DNA of 64,000 nt from positions 1,426,001-1,490,000 of the forward strand of contig OZ220684.1 of the NCBI GenBank assembly GCA_965116395.1. Reading direction: 5' to 3'. A program made the position numbers and the translations under genes. A model generated the notes under the pieces. That model was not told the origin of the DNA and ran no database searches. It was given only the letters and a program-made list of their open reading frames with translations. The DNA comes from Bin5 sp965116395 (GTDB lineage: Bacteria; Chloroflexota; Anaerolineae; Caldilineales; Caldilineaceae). Shown in pieces: positions 7,611 through 15,756 of this stretch. Within the stretch, counting starts at the first letter, position 1; the number at the start of each line of letters is the position of its first letter.

Positions 7611-8747
7611 CTACGAACTGTACGGATTTATCTGTTCGAATTGGCCGCCGACGATTTCGGTGGGATCGATGCCCATCCACTGTTCGAGTACGGTGCCGTA
7701 GATGCCGCGGAAGTCGATGGTGTGCTCCATGTCCTCGCCGTGGACCCAGCGGTTGGGGTCGAGCGAGGGGTATTGGGCGTAGAGACCGCCCTGGACGTGA
7801 TCGCCGATGATGAATGCGCCACCGCCGGAGCCGTGGTCGGTGCCGCTGGCGTTGTCGCGGATGCGGCGGCCGAACTCGGTGAAGACGAGCATCGTCACTT
7901 CCGAGGAGGCGTCGTGGGCGCGCAGGTCCTCGAAGAAGGCGGTGATGGCGGTGCTGAGGTCGGCGAGCAGCTTGGGATGGTCAGGGACCTCGTTGGCGTG
8001 GTTGTCGTAGCCGCCTTGCGCGGTGTAGAAGACGCGGGTGCCGAGCCCGGCCAGATGGACGCGGGCGACATCGCGCAGGCTGTTGGCGATGGCGCTGTCG
8101 CCATACTCTACGGTTGAACTGTAGCCGTCTTTTGCCTTCTTGAGTTCGTCGGTGCCCTGGATGACGTTGAGACCGGTCTGTGAGAGGTAGTCCATGACGT
8201 AGCCGGCGCCGACCTCGTGGCCGTACATGCCTTTGAAGACTTCGAGCGCCTGTGTGCGGCGGCGGGGTTCGTCAATGCCGGTGAGCAGGCCGTAGGTGTC
8301 GAGGTCGGCGAAGGAGGTGACGGGCACGCCGGGCACGGCCATCGCCCTGGGGAGACCCTGGCCGACGTTGACGCCGGTGAGGACGTTGTGGCCGGCGGGA
8401 TCCAGCTCGCGGATCATGCGGCCGACCCAGCCTTCGGTGCCGATCTCGATCGGTTCGCAGGTGTGCCAGATATCCATGGCGCGGAAGTGGGAGCGGTTGG
8501 AGTTGGGGTAGCCGATTCCCTGGACCACGGCAATGTCGCCGGCCTCGTACATTGTCTGCAGGGGCGCGCAGTTCGGGTTCCAGGCCAAGGTATCGTGGAT
8601 CGGCAGGACTTCGTCCTCTTTGAGACCGACCACCGGCCTGGAGTCGTAGTAGATGCCGGCGGTGTAGGGGACGACCGTGTTCATGAAATCGTTGCCGCCG
8701 CTGAGCTGGACGACTACGAGTACGGGGTCTTTTTTGTGGTCAACCAT
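7611..8747 (-). CDS. DUF1501 domain-containing protein
   Basis: The 378-residue protein begins MVDHKKDPVLVVVQLSGGND; the LVxxxLxGGNDxxN strand is typical of DUF1501, a member of the alkaline phosphatase/sulfatase superfamily. Later motifs are SNRSHFRAMDIWHT, YDNHANEVPDH, VFTEFGRRIRDNASGTDHG and GGAFIIGDHV, which supply the usual Asp/His metal ligands of the superfamily (FGRRxxxNxxxGTDHG is diagnostic of DUF1501). Most family members carry a Tat signal; none is present here, so the protein may be cytoplasmic. DUF1501 and DUF1800 genes are commonly adjacent and may form a functional pair. Here one DUF1501 gene has a DUF1800 copy on each side of it, with the NHL gene in between on one side. Confidence 0.85.
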   Translation of the reverse strand: MVDHKKDPVLVVVQLSGGNDFMNTVVPYTAGIYYDSRPVVGLKEDEVLPIHDTLAWNPNCAPLQTMYEAGDIAVVQGIGYPNSNRSHFRAMDIWHTCEPIEIGTEGWVGRMIRELDPAGHNVLTGVNVGQGLPRAMAVPGVPVTSFADLDTYGLLTGIDEPRRRTQALEVFKGMYGHEVGAGYVMDYLSQTGLNVIQGTDELKKAKDGYSSTVEYGDSAIANSLRDVARVHLAGLGTRVFYTAQGGYDNHANEVPDHPKLLADLSTAITAFFEDLRAHDASSEVTMLVFTEFGRRIRDNASGTDHGSGGGAFIIGDHVQGGLYAQYPSLDPNRWVHGEDMEHTIDFRGIYGTVLEQWMGIDPTEIVGGQFEQINPYSS

Positions 8748-8771
8748 CTTTTCATCCCTTTTTTTAACTGA

Positions 8772-8806
8772 AGTTTCTAGTTTTCAGTTCTTAGTTTTTA
8801 GTGAAC
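8772..8806 (+). repeat. Heptamer array AGTNNNN, 5 units
   Basis: AGT occurs at 8772, 8779, 8786, 8793 and 8800 without any slip: AGTTTCT, AGTTTTC, AGTTCTT, AGTTTTT, AGTGAAC. Confidence 0.8.
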
Positions 8807-8851
8807 ACCCTCCTGTTGCTGAGACAGGATTGCGTTGCTAAACACTGCAGG

Positions 8852-10255
8852 TCAGGCGAACTGGTATTCGCGGGAGGCGACGATTAGTTGGAGCATCAGG
8901 ACGATGCGGTCGGTGTTTTCGTCGGTTTCGCCGTTGGCGCTGCCGTTGGAGGGGAAGACGAGGTCGCCGCCGCTCTGGGCAAAACGTATCAGGTCGGCGC
9001 GGGTCTTTTCCTCGAGGGTCAGGGGGCCGACGAGGTCAAGACAGTTGTCGACGAACTGTTCGGGGGTGAGGCTGTCGCCGACGGCGCGCAGCCGTTTGAT
9101 GACGGCCTGGACGCCCGGCTTGCTGGCGTCGCCCACTTCGTCGACGGCGAAATTGACGCGTTCGGTGAGCATGCCGCCGTCGATCCACTCCTGGCCGGTG
9201 TGCCAGCCCTCGACGGTGGGCGGATTAAACAGCTCCTGTCCCATCACTTTGGCGGCTCTGTGGAAGCGCGGTATGCCGGGCGTGGGCGTGCGATTGGTGC
9301 CGACCAGCTTGAGAACGCCGGTGATCAGCTCGGTGGGGCTTTTCACCTTCTTGAAACGGGCCGCCTTGAAGAAGTCGCTCTTGAAGAGCGTGCGCAGGAC
9401 GTGGCGCATTTCACTTTTCGACTCCATGAAGGCGTCGGAGAGAATTTCGATGGCGTCCGGGTCCTGGGGCGGCGTTACATTCCAGGAGGGGACCTGCGGC
9501 TCGTCGGCGACGAAGAAGTTGTAGAGATGGCGGGAGATGAAACGGGCCGTTGCCGGCTGTTCGACGATGATGTCGATGATGTCGCCGCCGTTGAAGTTGC
9601 CGGTGTGGCCGAGGAAGGTCTTCTCGGAGTCGTCGTGGTCCTCTTCGCGGAAGAGGAATTCGGGAGAGTAGAAGCCGTGGGGGTAGAGGGGAACCGGCTG
9701 CGCGAAGGTCCAGCCGGTGAAGGCGAGCGCGCAGTTCTTGATGTCGTCCTCGGTGTAGTTGCCGACCCCCATCGAGAAGAGTTCCAGGAGCTCGCGGCCG
9801 TAGTTCTCGTTGGGTTCGCCCTTGATGTTCTCGCTGTTGTCGAGCCAGTTGATCATGGCCGGGTTCATGGAGAGCTCGAGCAGAATCTCGCGTATGTTGC
9901 TCATGCCGATGCGGCGGAAGAGATCGATCTGGTCGCTCATGGCGAGGGCGTGCTCGCCCTTGGCGTAACCGGTGGCGAAAACGTGATGCCAGAAGAGGGC
10001 CATCTTCTCTTCGAGCTGGCGCGGGCTGTTGAGCATGCGGTAGATCCAGGTGCCGGAGCGGATATCCGGCCCCTCACCGCCAAAGTAGCGCTTCACAATA
10101 TCCTCGTCGATCGGCGGGCAGCGCTCAATGTCCACCAGGTCGTCGACGACTTCGTCGTACCCCTTTGCGACAAGGGCCTCGAGCTCTTCGCGGCTGGCGC
10201 CGAAGCCTGCCCGGCGCAGCAAATGAGCCATCAGGCCCAGATCCTCATCTGCCAT
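8852..10255 (-). CDS. DUF1800 domain-containing protein, copy B
   Basis: This 467-residue protein is almost identical to copy A (4980-6386) from MADEDLGLMAHLLRRAGFGA to the terminal IVASREYQFA. The duplicated stretch includes the downstream flank, from the last heptamer unit through ACACTGCAGGTCAGG, and the upstream ribosome site with ACCTCC and CTGCAGTGGTC. The unit shift between copies is 3872 bases. DUF1800 is of unknown biochemical role and pairs with DUF1501, whose gene (7611-8747) follows directly on the same strand. Copy B is the one adjacent to DUF1501 and is more likely to be the original; this is an inference from layout. Confidence 0.85.
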   Translation of the reverse strand: MADEDLGLMAHLLRRAGFGASREELEALVAKGYDEVVDDLVDIERCPPIDEDIVKRYFGGEGPDIRSGTWIYRMLNSPRQLEEKMALFWHHVFATGYAKGEHALAMSDQIDLFRRIGMSNIREILLELSMNPAMINWLDNSENIKGEPNENYGRELLELFSMGVGNYTEDDIKNCALAFTGWTFAQPVPLYPHGFYSPEFLFREEDHDDSEKTFLGHTGNFNGGDIIDIIVEQPATARFISRHLYNFFVADEPQVPSWNVTPPQDPDAIEILSDAFMESKSEMRHVLRTLFKSDFFKAARFKKVKSPTELITGVLKLVGTNRTPTPGIPRFHRAAKVMGQELFNPPTVEGWHTGQEWIDGGMLTERVNFAVDEVGDASKPGVQAVIKRLRAVGDSLTPEQFVDNCLDLVGPLTLEEKTRADLIRFAQSGGDLVFPSNGSANGETDENTDRIVLMLQLIVASREYQFA

Positions 10256-10272
10256 TTTTACCTCCTTACTGC

Positions 10273-10300
10273 AGTGGTCAGTGGTTAGTGGCCAGTGAGA
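10273..10300 (+). repeat. Heptamer array of the AGTGGTC type, 4 units
   Basis: AGT occurs at 10273, 10280, 10287 and 10294 (AGTGGTC, AGTGGTT, AGTGGCC, AGTGAGA), just upstream of DUF1800 copy B. Confidence 0.75.
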
Positions 10301-10315
10301 GTTCTGACCAGGATT

Positions 10316-12016
10316 TCAACTCTCTCGTAGAAAGCTTTCCATTTCGGTAACGAACCAGATCGATAGGGCGCCGCCGCGTTCGTCGGGGCCGAATATGGCG
10401 GGGCGGTCGAGGTAGTCGCGGGTGCTTTGCTGGACGCCGGTGCCGGTGCAGACGTCGACGAGACCGCCGTTGTCGTCGATGCGGGCGGCGACGCCTTGCC
10501 AGGCGCGGGTCAGCATGTCGGTGTAGCCGGCGTCGAGCCAGCCGCGGCGCAGGCCGCGGGCGAGGGCGTAGCCGACCATGCAGGTGACGGTCATTTCGGG
10601 GTAGGAGCCGGGGCCGTTGACGACCTGGCGCCACATGCCGCTACGGTGCTGGTAGCCGCGCAGCGCTTGCAGATGGCGGCGGTGGATGGCGAGCACGGCT
10701 GCGCGGTCGGGATGGCTGTCGGGCAGGTAGGTCAGGGTTTCGGCATAGCTGAGGGCGGCGAAGCCGTTGCCGCGGCCCCAGTAGAAGGGGGTCTCGCGGT
10801 CGTGCCAGAAGAGGCCGTCGTCCTGCTGCACGTTGGCATCGAGCAGGAAGCGGGTGAGGATGGTCAGGTAGGCGTCGTCGCCGGTGAGTTTGAAGGCGCG
10901 GCCGAGGACGGCGGCGGTGAAGAACATGTCCTCGACCTGGTAGCTGGGGTTGGACGGGATGGGCACGCCGTTGTCGTGAGTGGCGCGGTAGCGGTCGGCG
11001 GTTTGCACGAGCAGGTCGGCGTAGCGGTTATCGCCGGTCGTTGCGGCGAGTTCATCGGCCCAGACGAGGCCGGCAAGGTTGGCGCCGCCGTCGCCGCCGG
11101 CGGTAAACCAAGGCTTGGCGCCGGACATGTATGGCGCGACCATGGCTGCGATGCCATCAGATGGGTCGGCGTATTCTGCGTCCAGTTGGGCGAGCCGGAG
11201 GCGTCCACTGACGGCGACGCCCTGGGTGTAGATGACGGGATCGAGTTCGTGGCCGTAGACGGCGGCGAGGATGCGGGCGACGTCGAGGGGCGAGCGGGCA
11301 GCGCGTGTTTGCAGGGCGCTGCGGGTGGGGGAACGGGCGTGGTCGGGGACCTGGGCGAGAACGGTCCACAGTTTGGCGAGTTCGTTTTCGAGGTCGGCGG
11401 CGGGGCAAGTGAGCCGCAGGCTGAAAATGGGCGGCAGCAGGTTGGGCTCACCGGTGGACATCGCGCCGAGGAGCGAGCTATCGGCCGGCAGCGTGGTGGC
11501 GTTGAGCACGGAACGGAACTGCGACAGCAGCTCGAGGCAGTGGGCAGAGCCTTCCCAGGTCGTGCTTTCGCCGAGGCGGACTTCGAGCACGAGGTCGGGT
11601 CCCTGGAAGGTGATCCAGCGCCAGAGGTAGTGGGCTTCGGGATTGGCGTCGTAGTAGCTGTCTCCCGGTGGGGGGTAGCCGGTGCCGGGGTTGCCGCCGG
11701 CGCCGTTCTCGGGCGCGCTGCCCAGGGCGAGGCCGTCCGGATTGGCGCAGGGGACGGCGCTGAGGGCATACCGTTGGGAGAGACCGGGCGCGGCGCTGTA
11801 GGAGTTCAGCGCGGCCAGGGCTGCGTCGGCGTCTTCCTGCTTGCCGGAGAGTCCACCGATGAGGACGAGCTGCAGGCGCTCACCTGCGGGGGGCTGGTCG
11901 GCGCCGTGCAGGAGCGCTGGGATCTGCCGTTCGGTGCGGGTAACGCCGCAGGCGTCGAGGTGCCAGAAACCGGGCGCTTGTGCAATCAGGGCTTCGATCT
12001 GTTTGTCGAGAGTCAT
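10316..12016 (-). CDS. GH105-like unsaturated glycuronyl hydrolase with degenerate M14-like N-terminus
   Basis: The 566-residue protein has two parts. Residues about 1-200 resemble an M14 carboxypeptidase/deacylase fold: LQLVLIGGLSGKQEDAD sits where GGxHGxE is expected and is followed by VPCANPDGLALGS, but the zinc-binding His is replaced, so this part is probably not a peptidase. Residues about 280-566 look like GH88/GH105 (alpha/alpha)6-barrel enzymes: YQVEDMFFTAAVLGRAF, FYWGRGNGFAALSYAETL, SGMWRQVVNGPGSYPEMTVT and PAIFGPDERGGALSIW. GH105 enzymes remove unsaturated uronic acids from pectin fragments. The gene lies 34 bases after the RraA-like gene on the same strand. The exact substrate cannot be told from sequence. 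Confidence 0.7.
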   Translation of the reverse strand: MTLDKQIEALIAQAPGFWHLDACGVTRTERQIPALLHGADQPPAGERLQLVLIGGLSGKQEDADAALAALNSYSAAPGLSQRYALSAVPCANPDGLALGSAPENGAGGNPGTGYPPPGDSYYDANPEAHYLWRWITFQGPDLVLEVRLGESTTWEGSAHCLELLSQFRSVLNATTLPADSSLLGAMSTGEPNLLPPIFSLRLTCPAADLENELAKLWTVLAQVPDHARSPTRSALQTRAARSPLDVARILAAVYGHELDPVIYTQGVAVSGRLRLAQLDAEYADPSDGIAAMVAPYMSGAKPWFTAGGDGGANLAGLVWADELAATTGDNRYADLLVQTADRYRATHDNGVPIPSNPSYQVEDMFFTAAVLGRAFKLTGDDAYLTILTRFLLDANVQQDDGLFWHDRETPFYWGRGNGFAALSYAETLTYLPDSHPDRAAVLAIHRRHLQALRGYQHRSGMWRQVVNGPGSYPEMTVTCMVGYALARGLRRGWLDAGYTDMLTRAWQGVAARIDDNGGLVDVCTGTGVQQSTRDYLDRPAIFGPDERGGALSIWFVTEMESFLRES

Positions 12017-12032
12017 GGAACACCAGAGGTTA

Positions 12033-12060
12033 GTGGTCGGTGGTCAGTGATCAGTATTGT
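12033..12060 (+). repeat. Heptamer array of the AGTGGTC type, 4 units
   Basis: Units start at 12033, 12040, 12047 and 12054 (AGTGGTC, GGTGGTC, AGTGATC, AGTATTG) between the RraA-like and GH105-like genes. Confidence 0.65.
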
Positions 12061-12716
12061 TGAAGGCGGGCCCGCATCTTTTCCAAGGAAAAGGTTTCGG
12101 ATTCGTAGAAGTCGAAGAGTTCGGCCTCGCGGGTGCGGACTTCTTCGGCGAGGCGGAGGACGTCATCTACGTGTTCGGTTGGGATACGCACAACGCCGTC
12201 GGAGTCGGCGAGGAGCAGGTCGCCGGAATGGATGCGCAGGCGGCCGGCTGTGACGGGCGCGCCGAAGCGGTTCATGTTGAAGACGCCGTGGCCGGGGACG
12301 GTGCCCCAGGCCCAGACGGGCAGGCCGACGTGGCGGATGCCGGTCAGATCGCGCACGGTGCCTTCGGCGATGACGCCTATGACGCCGAGCCGTTTGTGGA
12401 CGCGGGCCATACCGTCGCCGACGCAGGCGCCGCGGCCGGGGTTGGTGTCGAGGTCCTGGAAGACGGCGATGAGGGGGCCCTGCTGGCTGCCGAGGTAGTC
12501 GTAGTAGTCGATCCACTCGAGCGCGGTGGAGTCTTCATCGTTTGTGGTGACTTCGGCGGTGACGGCGAAGCCGGCGACGAGGCCCATGTCGGGCATGAGG
12601 CAGCGGATGGTGTGGTCGGTGTAGTCGAGATTGGGCAGGCCTAGCTTGAGGGCGACGGCGTTGAAAATGGTGGCGGAGTCGTAGCGCTTGAGTGCGGCGA
12701 TCTGCTCGGACAGCAT
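12051..12716 (-). CDS. RraA family protein (4-hydroxy-4-methyl-2-oxoglutarate aldolase-like)
   Basis: The 221-residue protein contains CVGDGMARVHKRLGVIGVIA followed by EGTVRDLTGIRHVGLPVWAW, close to the GG-AxxGxxGxxxxGxxRD pattern of the RraA fold; R and D of TVRD are the substrate and metal residues in aldolases of this family. Members cleave 4-carboxy-4-hydroxy-2-oxoadipate-type compounds or decarboxylate oxaloacetate, and some inhibit RNase E. In this setting, beside GH105 and sugar-acid enzymes, an aldolase or decarboxylase role is the likelier. It starts the minus-strand set that runs to 4980. A candidate promoter lies about 100 bases upstream. Confidence 0.8.
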   Translation of the reverse strand: MLSEQIAALKRYDSATIFNAVALKLGLPNLDYTDHTIRCLMPDMGLVAGFAVTAEVTTNDEDSTALEWIDYYDYLGSQQGPLIAVFQDLDTNPGRGACVGDGMARVHKRLGVIGVIAEGTVRDLTGIRHVGLPVWAWGTVPGHGVFNMNRFGAPVTAGRLRIHSGDLLLADSDGVVRIPTEHVDDVLRLAEEVRTREAELFDFYESETFSLEKMRARLQQY

Positions 12717-12817
12717 TCAGGGGTCTCCTGGTTCGATGTATCGTAGACGGGCGGGGGTTGCCTGTCGCTGTTTAGTCAATTTTCGGGTTGGTAAGGCGGG
12801 TTTTCTTCGTCTCTGTA

Positions 12818-12846
12818 ATGATATAGACAATTGTTTCAGACTGCAA
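12818..12846 (-). promoter_or_regulatory. Candidate promoter for the RraA-GH105 set
   Basis: On the minus strand TTGCAG and TATCAT are 17 bases apart, about 100 bases before the RraA-like ATG. The match to sigma-70 boxes is moderate. The rest of 12717-13027 shows nothing else I can support. Confidence 0.35.
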
Positions 12847-13027
12847 CCTTCTATTTTGCAATTGGGGGATTCTGAAAAAGGCATTTATCCGCGAAGGGGA
12901 GCGATGAAAACCCTTCATGAAACCGCGTGTGAGTGAAGTGTTATACTTTACGACGGGCTTCGGCCTAGTGCACAGACAGCTTCACAGATTTCCATATCGC
13001 CCGACTTAGCCATTGTGGTGAAGACAG

Positions 13028-13282
13028 ATGACAGTGAGGATAGAAATCTCTTTGAGTAGTACTCTCGATGAGAAGGTGGAAAGCCTGGCTCGAGAACTGG
13101 AAATGTCCCGAAGTGAGTTCGTTTCCATGGCGGTTCAGGCGTTTATCGAGCGTCATGAAACGAGACGTATGATGGCAGCGCTCAACAAGGTCCATGGGGA
13201 CCTCCCTGACGAGGAAGAGCGAGCGATTCTAGGACAAATACGAGAGCTCCATCGAAAGACGTTGAGGGATGATCCGTGGTGA
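13028..13282 (+). CDS. Ribbon-helix-helix antitoxin, MazE-like
   Basis: This 84-residue protein begins MTVRIEISLSSTLDEKVESL and continues ARELEMSRSEFVSMAVQAFI, a CopG/MetJ-type ribbon-helix-helix: one beta strand for DNA contact, then two helices. The C-terminal 35 residues are charged and would be the toxin-binding tail. A MazF-like reading frame begins at an overlapping GTGA (13279), the usual coupling of antitoxin and toxin, but that toxin is broken. The antitoxin itself has no visible defect. It would bind its own promoter and, if the toxin were intact, neutralise an endoribonuclease. Confidence 0.7.
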   Translation: MTVRIEISLSSTLDEKVESLARELEMSRSEFVSMAVQAFIERHETRRMMAALNKVHGDLPDEEERAILGQIRELHRKTLRDDPW

Positions 13283-13363
13283 TCGAACGGCGATGTATTT
13301 TGGGCAGATTTGGGTAGCGGGCCAAGCGGGTCAGGGGCAAGGCTGAGGGGTTCCCACGTCATT
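13279..13363 (+). pseudogene. MazF-like toxin remnant, frameshifted and truncated
   Basis: The GTG at 13279 overlaps the antitoxin stop. The first codons read VIER in one frame; from 13289 the +1-shifted frame reads GDVFWADLGSGPSGSG, the hallmark start of MazF endoribonucleases (IERGDVFWADLG). A one-base loss around 13288-13290 explains the shift; in the original frame a stop appears at 13315. Beyond about 13360 the similarity ends at the 3' end of the enolase-superfamily gene on the other strand, so the rest of the toxin is gone. The assignment depends on one short motif. Confidence 0.5.
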
Positions 13364-14533
13364 CTACAGGCCAGATTGCTCGATTCGCGCGTCAGGCCAA
13401 GTTAACACCTCTTCGCGCAGGGCGACGCCGAGGCCGGGCTTCTGCGGTAGTGAGAGCATGCCGGCGCTGATGGGGATGCGCTCGGTTACTACGTCGTTGT
13501 ACCAGCCGTCGTAGTAGGCGCGGACGGTTTCGAGAATCATGGCGTTGGGGATGTGGAGCATGAGGTGGGCGGCGGCCCAGAGGGCGACGGGGCCGGTGGC
13601 GTCATGGGCGGTGACGGGCAGGTAGTAGGTATCGGCCTGGGCGCAGATTTTGCGGGTTTCGCTGATGCCGCCGGTCCAGGATATGTCTGGGATGATGATG
13701 TCGGCGGCGTTGGCTTCGACGACGCGGCGGAAGCCGAAGCGGGTGAAGAGCCGCTCGCTGACGCAGAGAGGGATGCGGCTTTCGGCTTTGAGGCGGGCAT
13801 AGGATTCGACGTTGTCGGGCGGGATCATTTCCTCAAGCCACATGATGTTGTAGGGCTCCAGGGCGCGGGCGATTTCGATGGCGGCGGGCAGGTTCCAGCG
13901 GGCGTTGCCCTCGATGGCGATCTGCATTTTGTCGCCGACTGCTGCGCGGACCGCTTCCACACAGGCGACACCCCTTTTTAAGGTATCTTTGTCGAGGTAG
14001 TGGCGCACCGGGCCGGGCGTGCCGGTTTCACCATTGGCGGGGACGGGCGGCAGGTCGAAGGGCCAGATCTTCATGGCGCCGATGCCGTGGTGGAGCAGGT
14101 CTTGGGCAAGCTGGCCGGCGCGGCCTTCCATCCAGGTCTGGGCGTCCTGGTTTGCGCCGTGGCCGAGGCAGGTGTTGTAGATGGGGATGCGGTCGCGGCT
14201 GCGGCCGCCGAGCAGGTTGTAGATGGGCTGGCCTGTGTACTGGCCGACGATGTCCCAGAGGGCGATGTCGACGGCGCTGATGGAGCGCGTTTCGGCGCCG
14301 CCGTAGCCGAAGGCGTTGACGGCGGCGAACATGGTGTGCCAATGGCGCTCGATGTCGAGGGGGCTTTGCCCCAGCAGCAGGGGAGCGAGATCGTCGTGGA
14401 TGAGGGCGCTGACGGCGCGCGGCGCGTAGGAGGTCTCGCCGAGACCGATCAGGCCGTCGTCGGTGTGGATGCGCAGCCAGAGCGAGTGGGGATGGCGGCC
14501 AAGGCGGATGGTTTCGAGGCGGGTGATCTTCAT
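13364..14533 (-). CDS. Mandelate racemase/enolase superfamily sugar-acid dehydratase-like enzyme
   Basis: The 389-residue protein opens MKITRLETIRLGRHPHSLWL and shows the enolase-superfamily layout: capping domain, then a TIM barrel with metal ligands in IEGNARWN, MWLEEMIPPDN and CVSERLF, and a HD pair in PVTAHDATGPVALW that supplies the general base. Such enzymes dehydrate or epimerise sugar acids. The start at 14533 is the first codon that gives the family N-terminus; the frame stays open further upstream only as an out-of-frame overlap with the URO-D-family gene. Neighbours (URO-D-like, GH78 rhamnosidase) on the same strand suggest rhamnonate, galactonate or a related acid as substrate, which is inference. 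Confidence 0.85.
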   Translation of the reverse strand: MKITRLETIRLGRHPHSLWLRIHTDDGLIGLGETSYAPRAVSALIHDDLAPLLLGQSPLDIERHWHTMFAAVNAFGYGGAETRSISAVDIALWDIVGQYTGQPIYNLLGGRSRDRIPIYNTCLGHGANQDAQTWMEGRAGQLAQDLLHHGIGAMKIWPFDLPPVPANGETGTPGPVRHYLDKDTLKRGVACVEAVRAAVGDKMQIAIEGNARWNLPAAIEIARALEPYNIMWLEEMIPPDNVESYARLKAESRIPLCVSERLFTRFGFRRVVEANAADIIIPDISWTGGISETRKICAQADTYYLPVTAHDATGPVALWAAAHLMLHIPNAMILETVRAYYDGWYNDVVTERIPISAGMLSLPQKPGLGVALREEVLTWPDARIEQSGL

Positions 14534-14571
14534 TGGGGTCGGTGGGTGGTCCCCCACGGCCAGCGCAGTCC

Positions 14572-15705
14572 TCAGTGCGGCGGGACGATTGAGGCCAGCT
14601 CGCTGCGCATGAAATCGATGTAGCGGCGGTATCTCGCCGGGGAGGTCTTCCAGGTGGTGGGGGTGCCGTGGCCGATGCCAAAGCGTTTCTGTTTGCCGAT
14701 GGCTTTGGCCTGGTGATGGGCGTCCTCGCGCCAGAGGTCTTCGTCGCCCTGTTCGATGACGGTGATGGCGTGGGAGTTGGAGTAGATGCAGACCTCTTCG
14801 CCGAGGGCCTGGCGGACATTGACAATATCGTTGGAGTAGTTCTTGAGCCCACATTCGACCTGGATGCAGTGGAAGTCCAGCTTGGCCAGGTGGGGCAGGC
14901 GGGGTTCGATCCAGCCCATGAGCGCCATGCTGCTGATGAGGCCCTCGTCGTGGATGTGCTGGAAGGCCTTGATCTCGCCGGGCAGGGCGAATTCGACATA
15001 GTGGTCGTCGGAGATCATGTCGGCGGAGGCGAACCACTGCATCAGCTGGTAGCCGTGCACGCCGAGCATTCTGGCCAGGCGGCACTGCTGGCGGATGACC
15101 TCCTCGTGGCGGTCCATGAGGGCGAAGACGAGGTCTTTCTGGAAGAACATGGCGTCGAAGAGCTTGTCGTAGCTGAGCATGTAGAAGGAGGTGGGGAAGG
15201 GCGCCATGTCTCCCATGTAGAGGAAGACGGTGTCGTCGAAATGTTCGATCAGCTTTTTGGTGAAATCGTAGGCGCCGGTGGCCAGCATCTCCTCGGCGGT
15301 GGGCGGCGGGTCGAGGCGCTCGACGTCGGCGGCGGTCTCGAAGAGGGGCTCGTCGGGCGGGAGGTCGGGCGGGAACTCGTGGTAGCGGGTCTTGCTGCGC
15401 GAGCCGATGTCGACGAGCACGGGTACGCCATCCTCCTCGGTGACGTACTGCTGGCCGCGCTGGCCGTAGGCTTTGCCGCTGCCACAGGGGATGTAATCGA
15501 GACCGAGCACATCGTGGAGCACGTCGTAGAATTTCAGTCTCTGCTCATCGGTGCCGTGTGACAGATGGAGGAAGTTCAGCCCCAGGACCTCCGGCCAGTG
15601 CGGCATCATCGACCAATTGGGGGACACGTTGAGGGTCGGGTACATGTCCATGGGGTCGCCGTTGATGGCGGCCATATATCGTTCGAGCGATGTCATTTCC
15701 TGCAA
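14572..15705 (-). CDS. Uroporphyrinogen decarboxylase (URO-D) family protein, probable methyltransferase type
   Basis: The 377-residue protein (MQEMTSLERYMAAINGDPMD at the start) has the ERxxxAxxGxxxDxxP opening of URO-D/MtaA-type proteins and a barrel with FLYMGDMAPFPTSFYMLSYD and a late SNSHAITVIEQGD strand. Many bacterial members near sugar genes are not haem enzymes but corrinoid-linked methyltransferases or proteins of unknown function. The HxCxC zinc site of MtaA-type methyltransferases is not seen in the SNSHAITV strand, so a methyltransferase role is uncertain. A corrinoid protein gene lies 5 kb away (21101-21871). The spacing to the downstream enolase-superfamily gene is 38 bases, so they are probably co-transcribed. 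Confidence 0.7.
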   Translation of the reverse strand: MQEMTSLERYMAAINGDPMDMYPTLNVSPNWSMMPHWPEVLGLNFLHLSHGTDEQRLKFYDVLHDVLGLDYIPCGSGKAYGQRGQQYVTEEDGVPVLVDIGSRSKTRYHEFPPDLPPDEPLFETAADVERLDPPPTAEEMLATGAYDFTKKLIEHFDDTVFLYMGDMAPFPTSFYMLSYDKLFDAMFFQKDLVFALMDRHEEVIRQQCRLARMLGVHGYQLMQWFASADMISDDHYVEFALPGEIKAFQHIHDEGLISSMALMGWIEPRLPHLAKLDFHCIQVECGLKNYSNDIVNVRQALGEEVCIYSNSHAITVIEQGDEDLWREDAHHQAKAIGKQKRFGIGHGTPTTWKTSPARYRRYIDFMRSELASIVPPH

Positions 15706-15726
15706 GATCCTGCTCCTTTGAACTTC

Positions 15727-15754
15727 GGTGGTCGGTGGTCAGTGGTCAGTTGCT
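15727..15754 (+). repeat. Heptamer array of the AGTGGTC type, 4 units
   Basis: Units start at 15727, 15734, 15741 and 15748 (GGTGGTC, GGTGGTC, AGTGGTC, AGTTGCT), between the GH78 and URO-D genes. Confidence 0.65.
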
Positions 15755-15756
15755 GG

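Noticed and set aside
10427..12253. Plus-strand frame of 608 codons opposite the GH105-like gene
   Set aside because: Low-complexity Gly/Ala/Val/Asp composition and no ribosome site; it is a shadow of a supported gene.
14534..15085. Upstream extension of the enolase-superfamily gene
   Set aside because: The extra 184 codons are Arg/Pro/His-rich and overlap the URO-D gene in another frame; the family start is at 14533.
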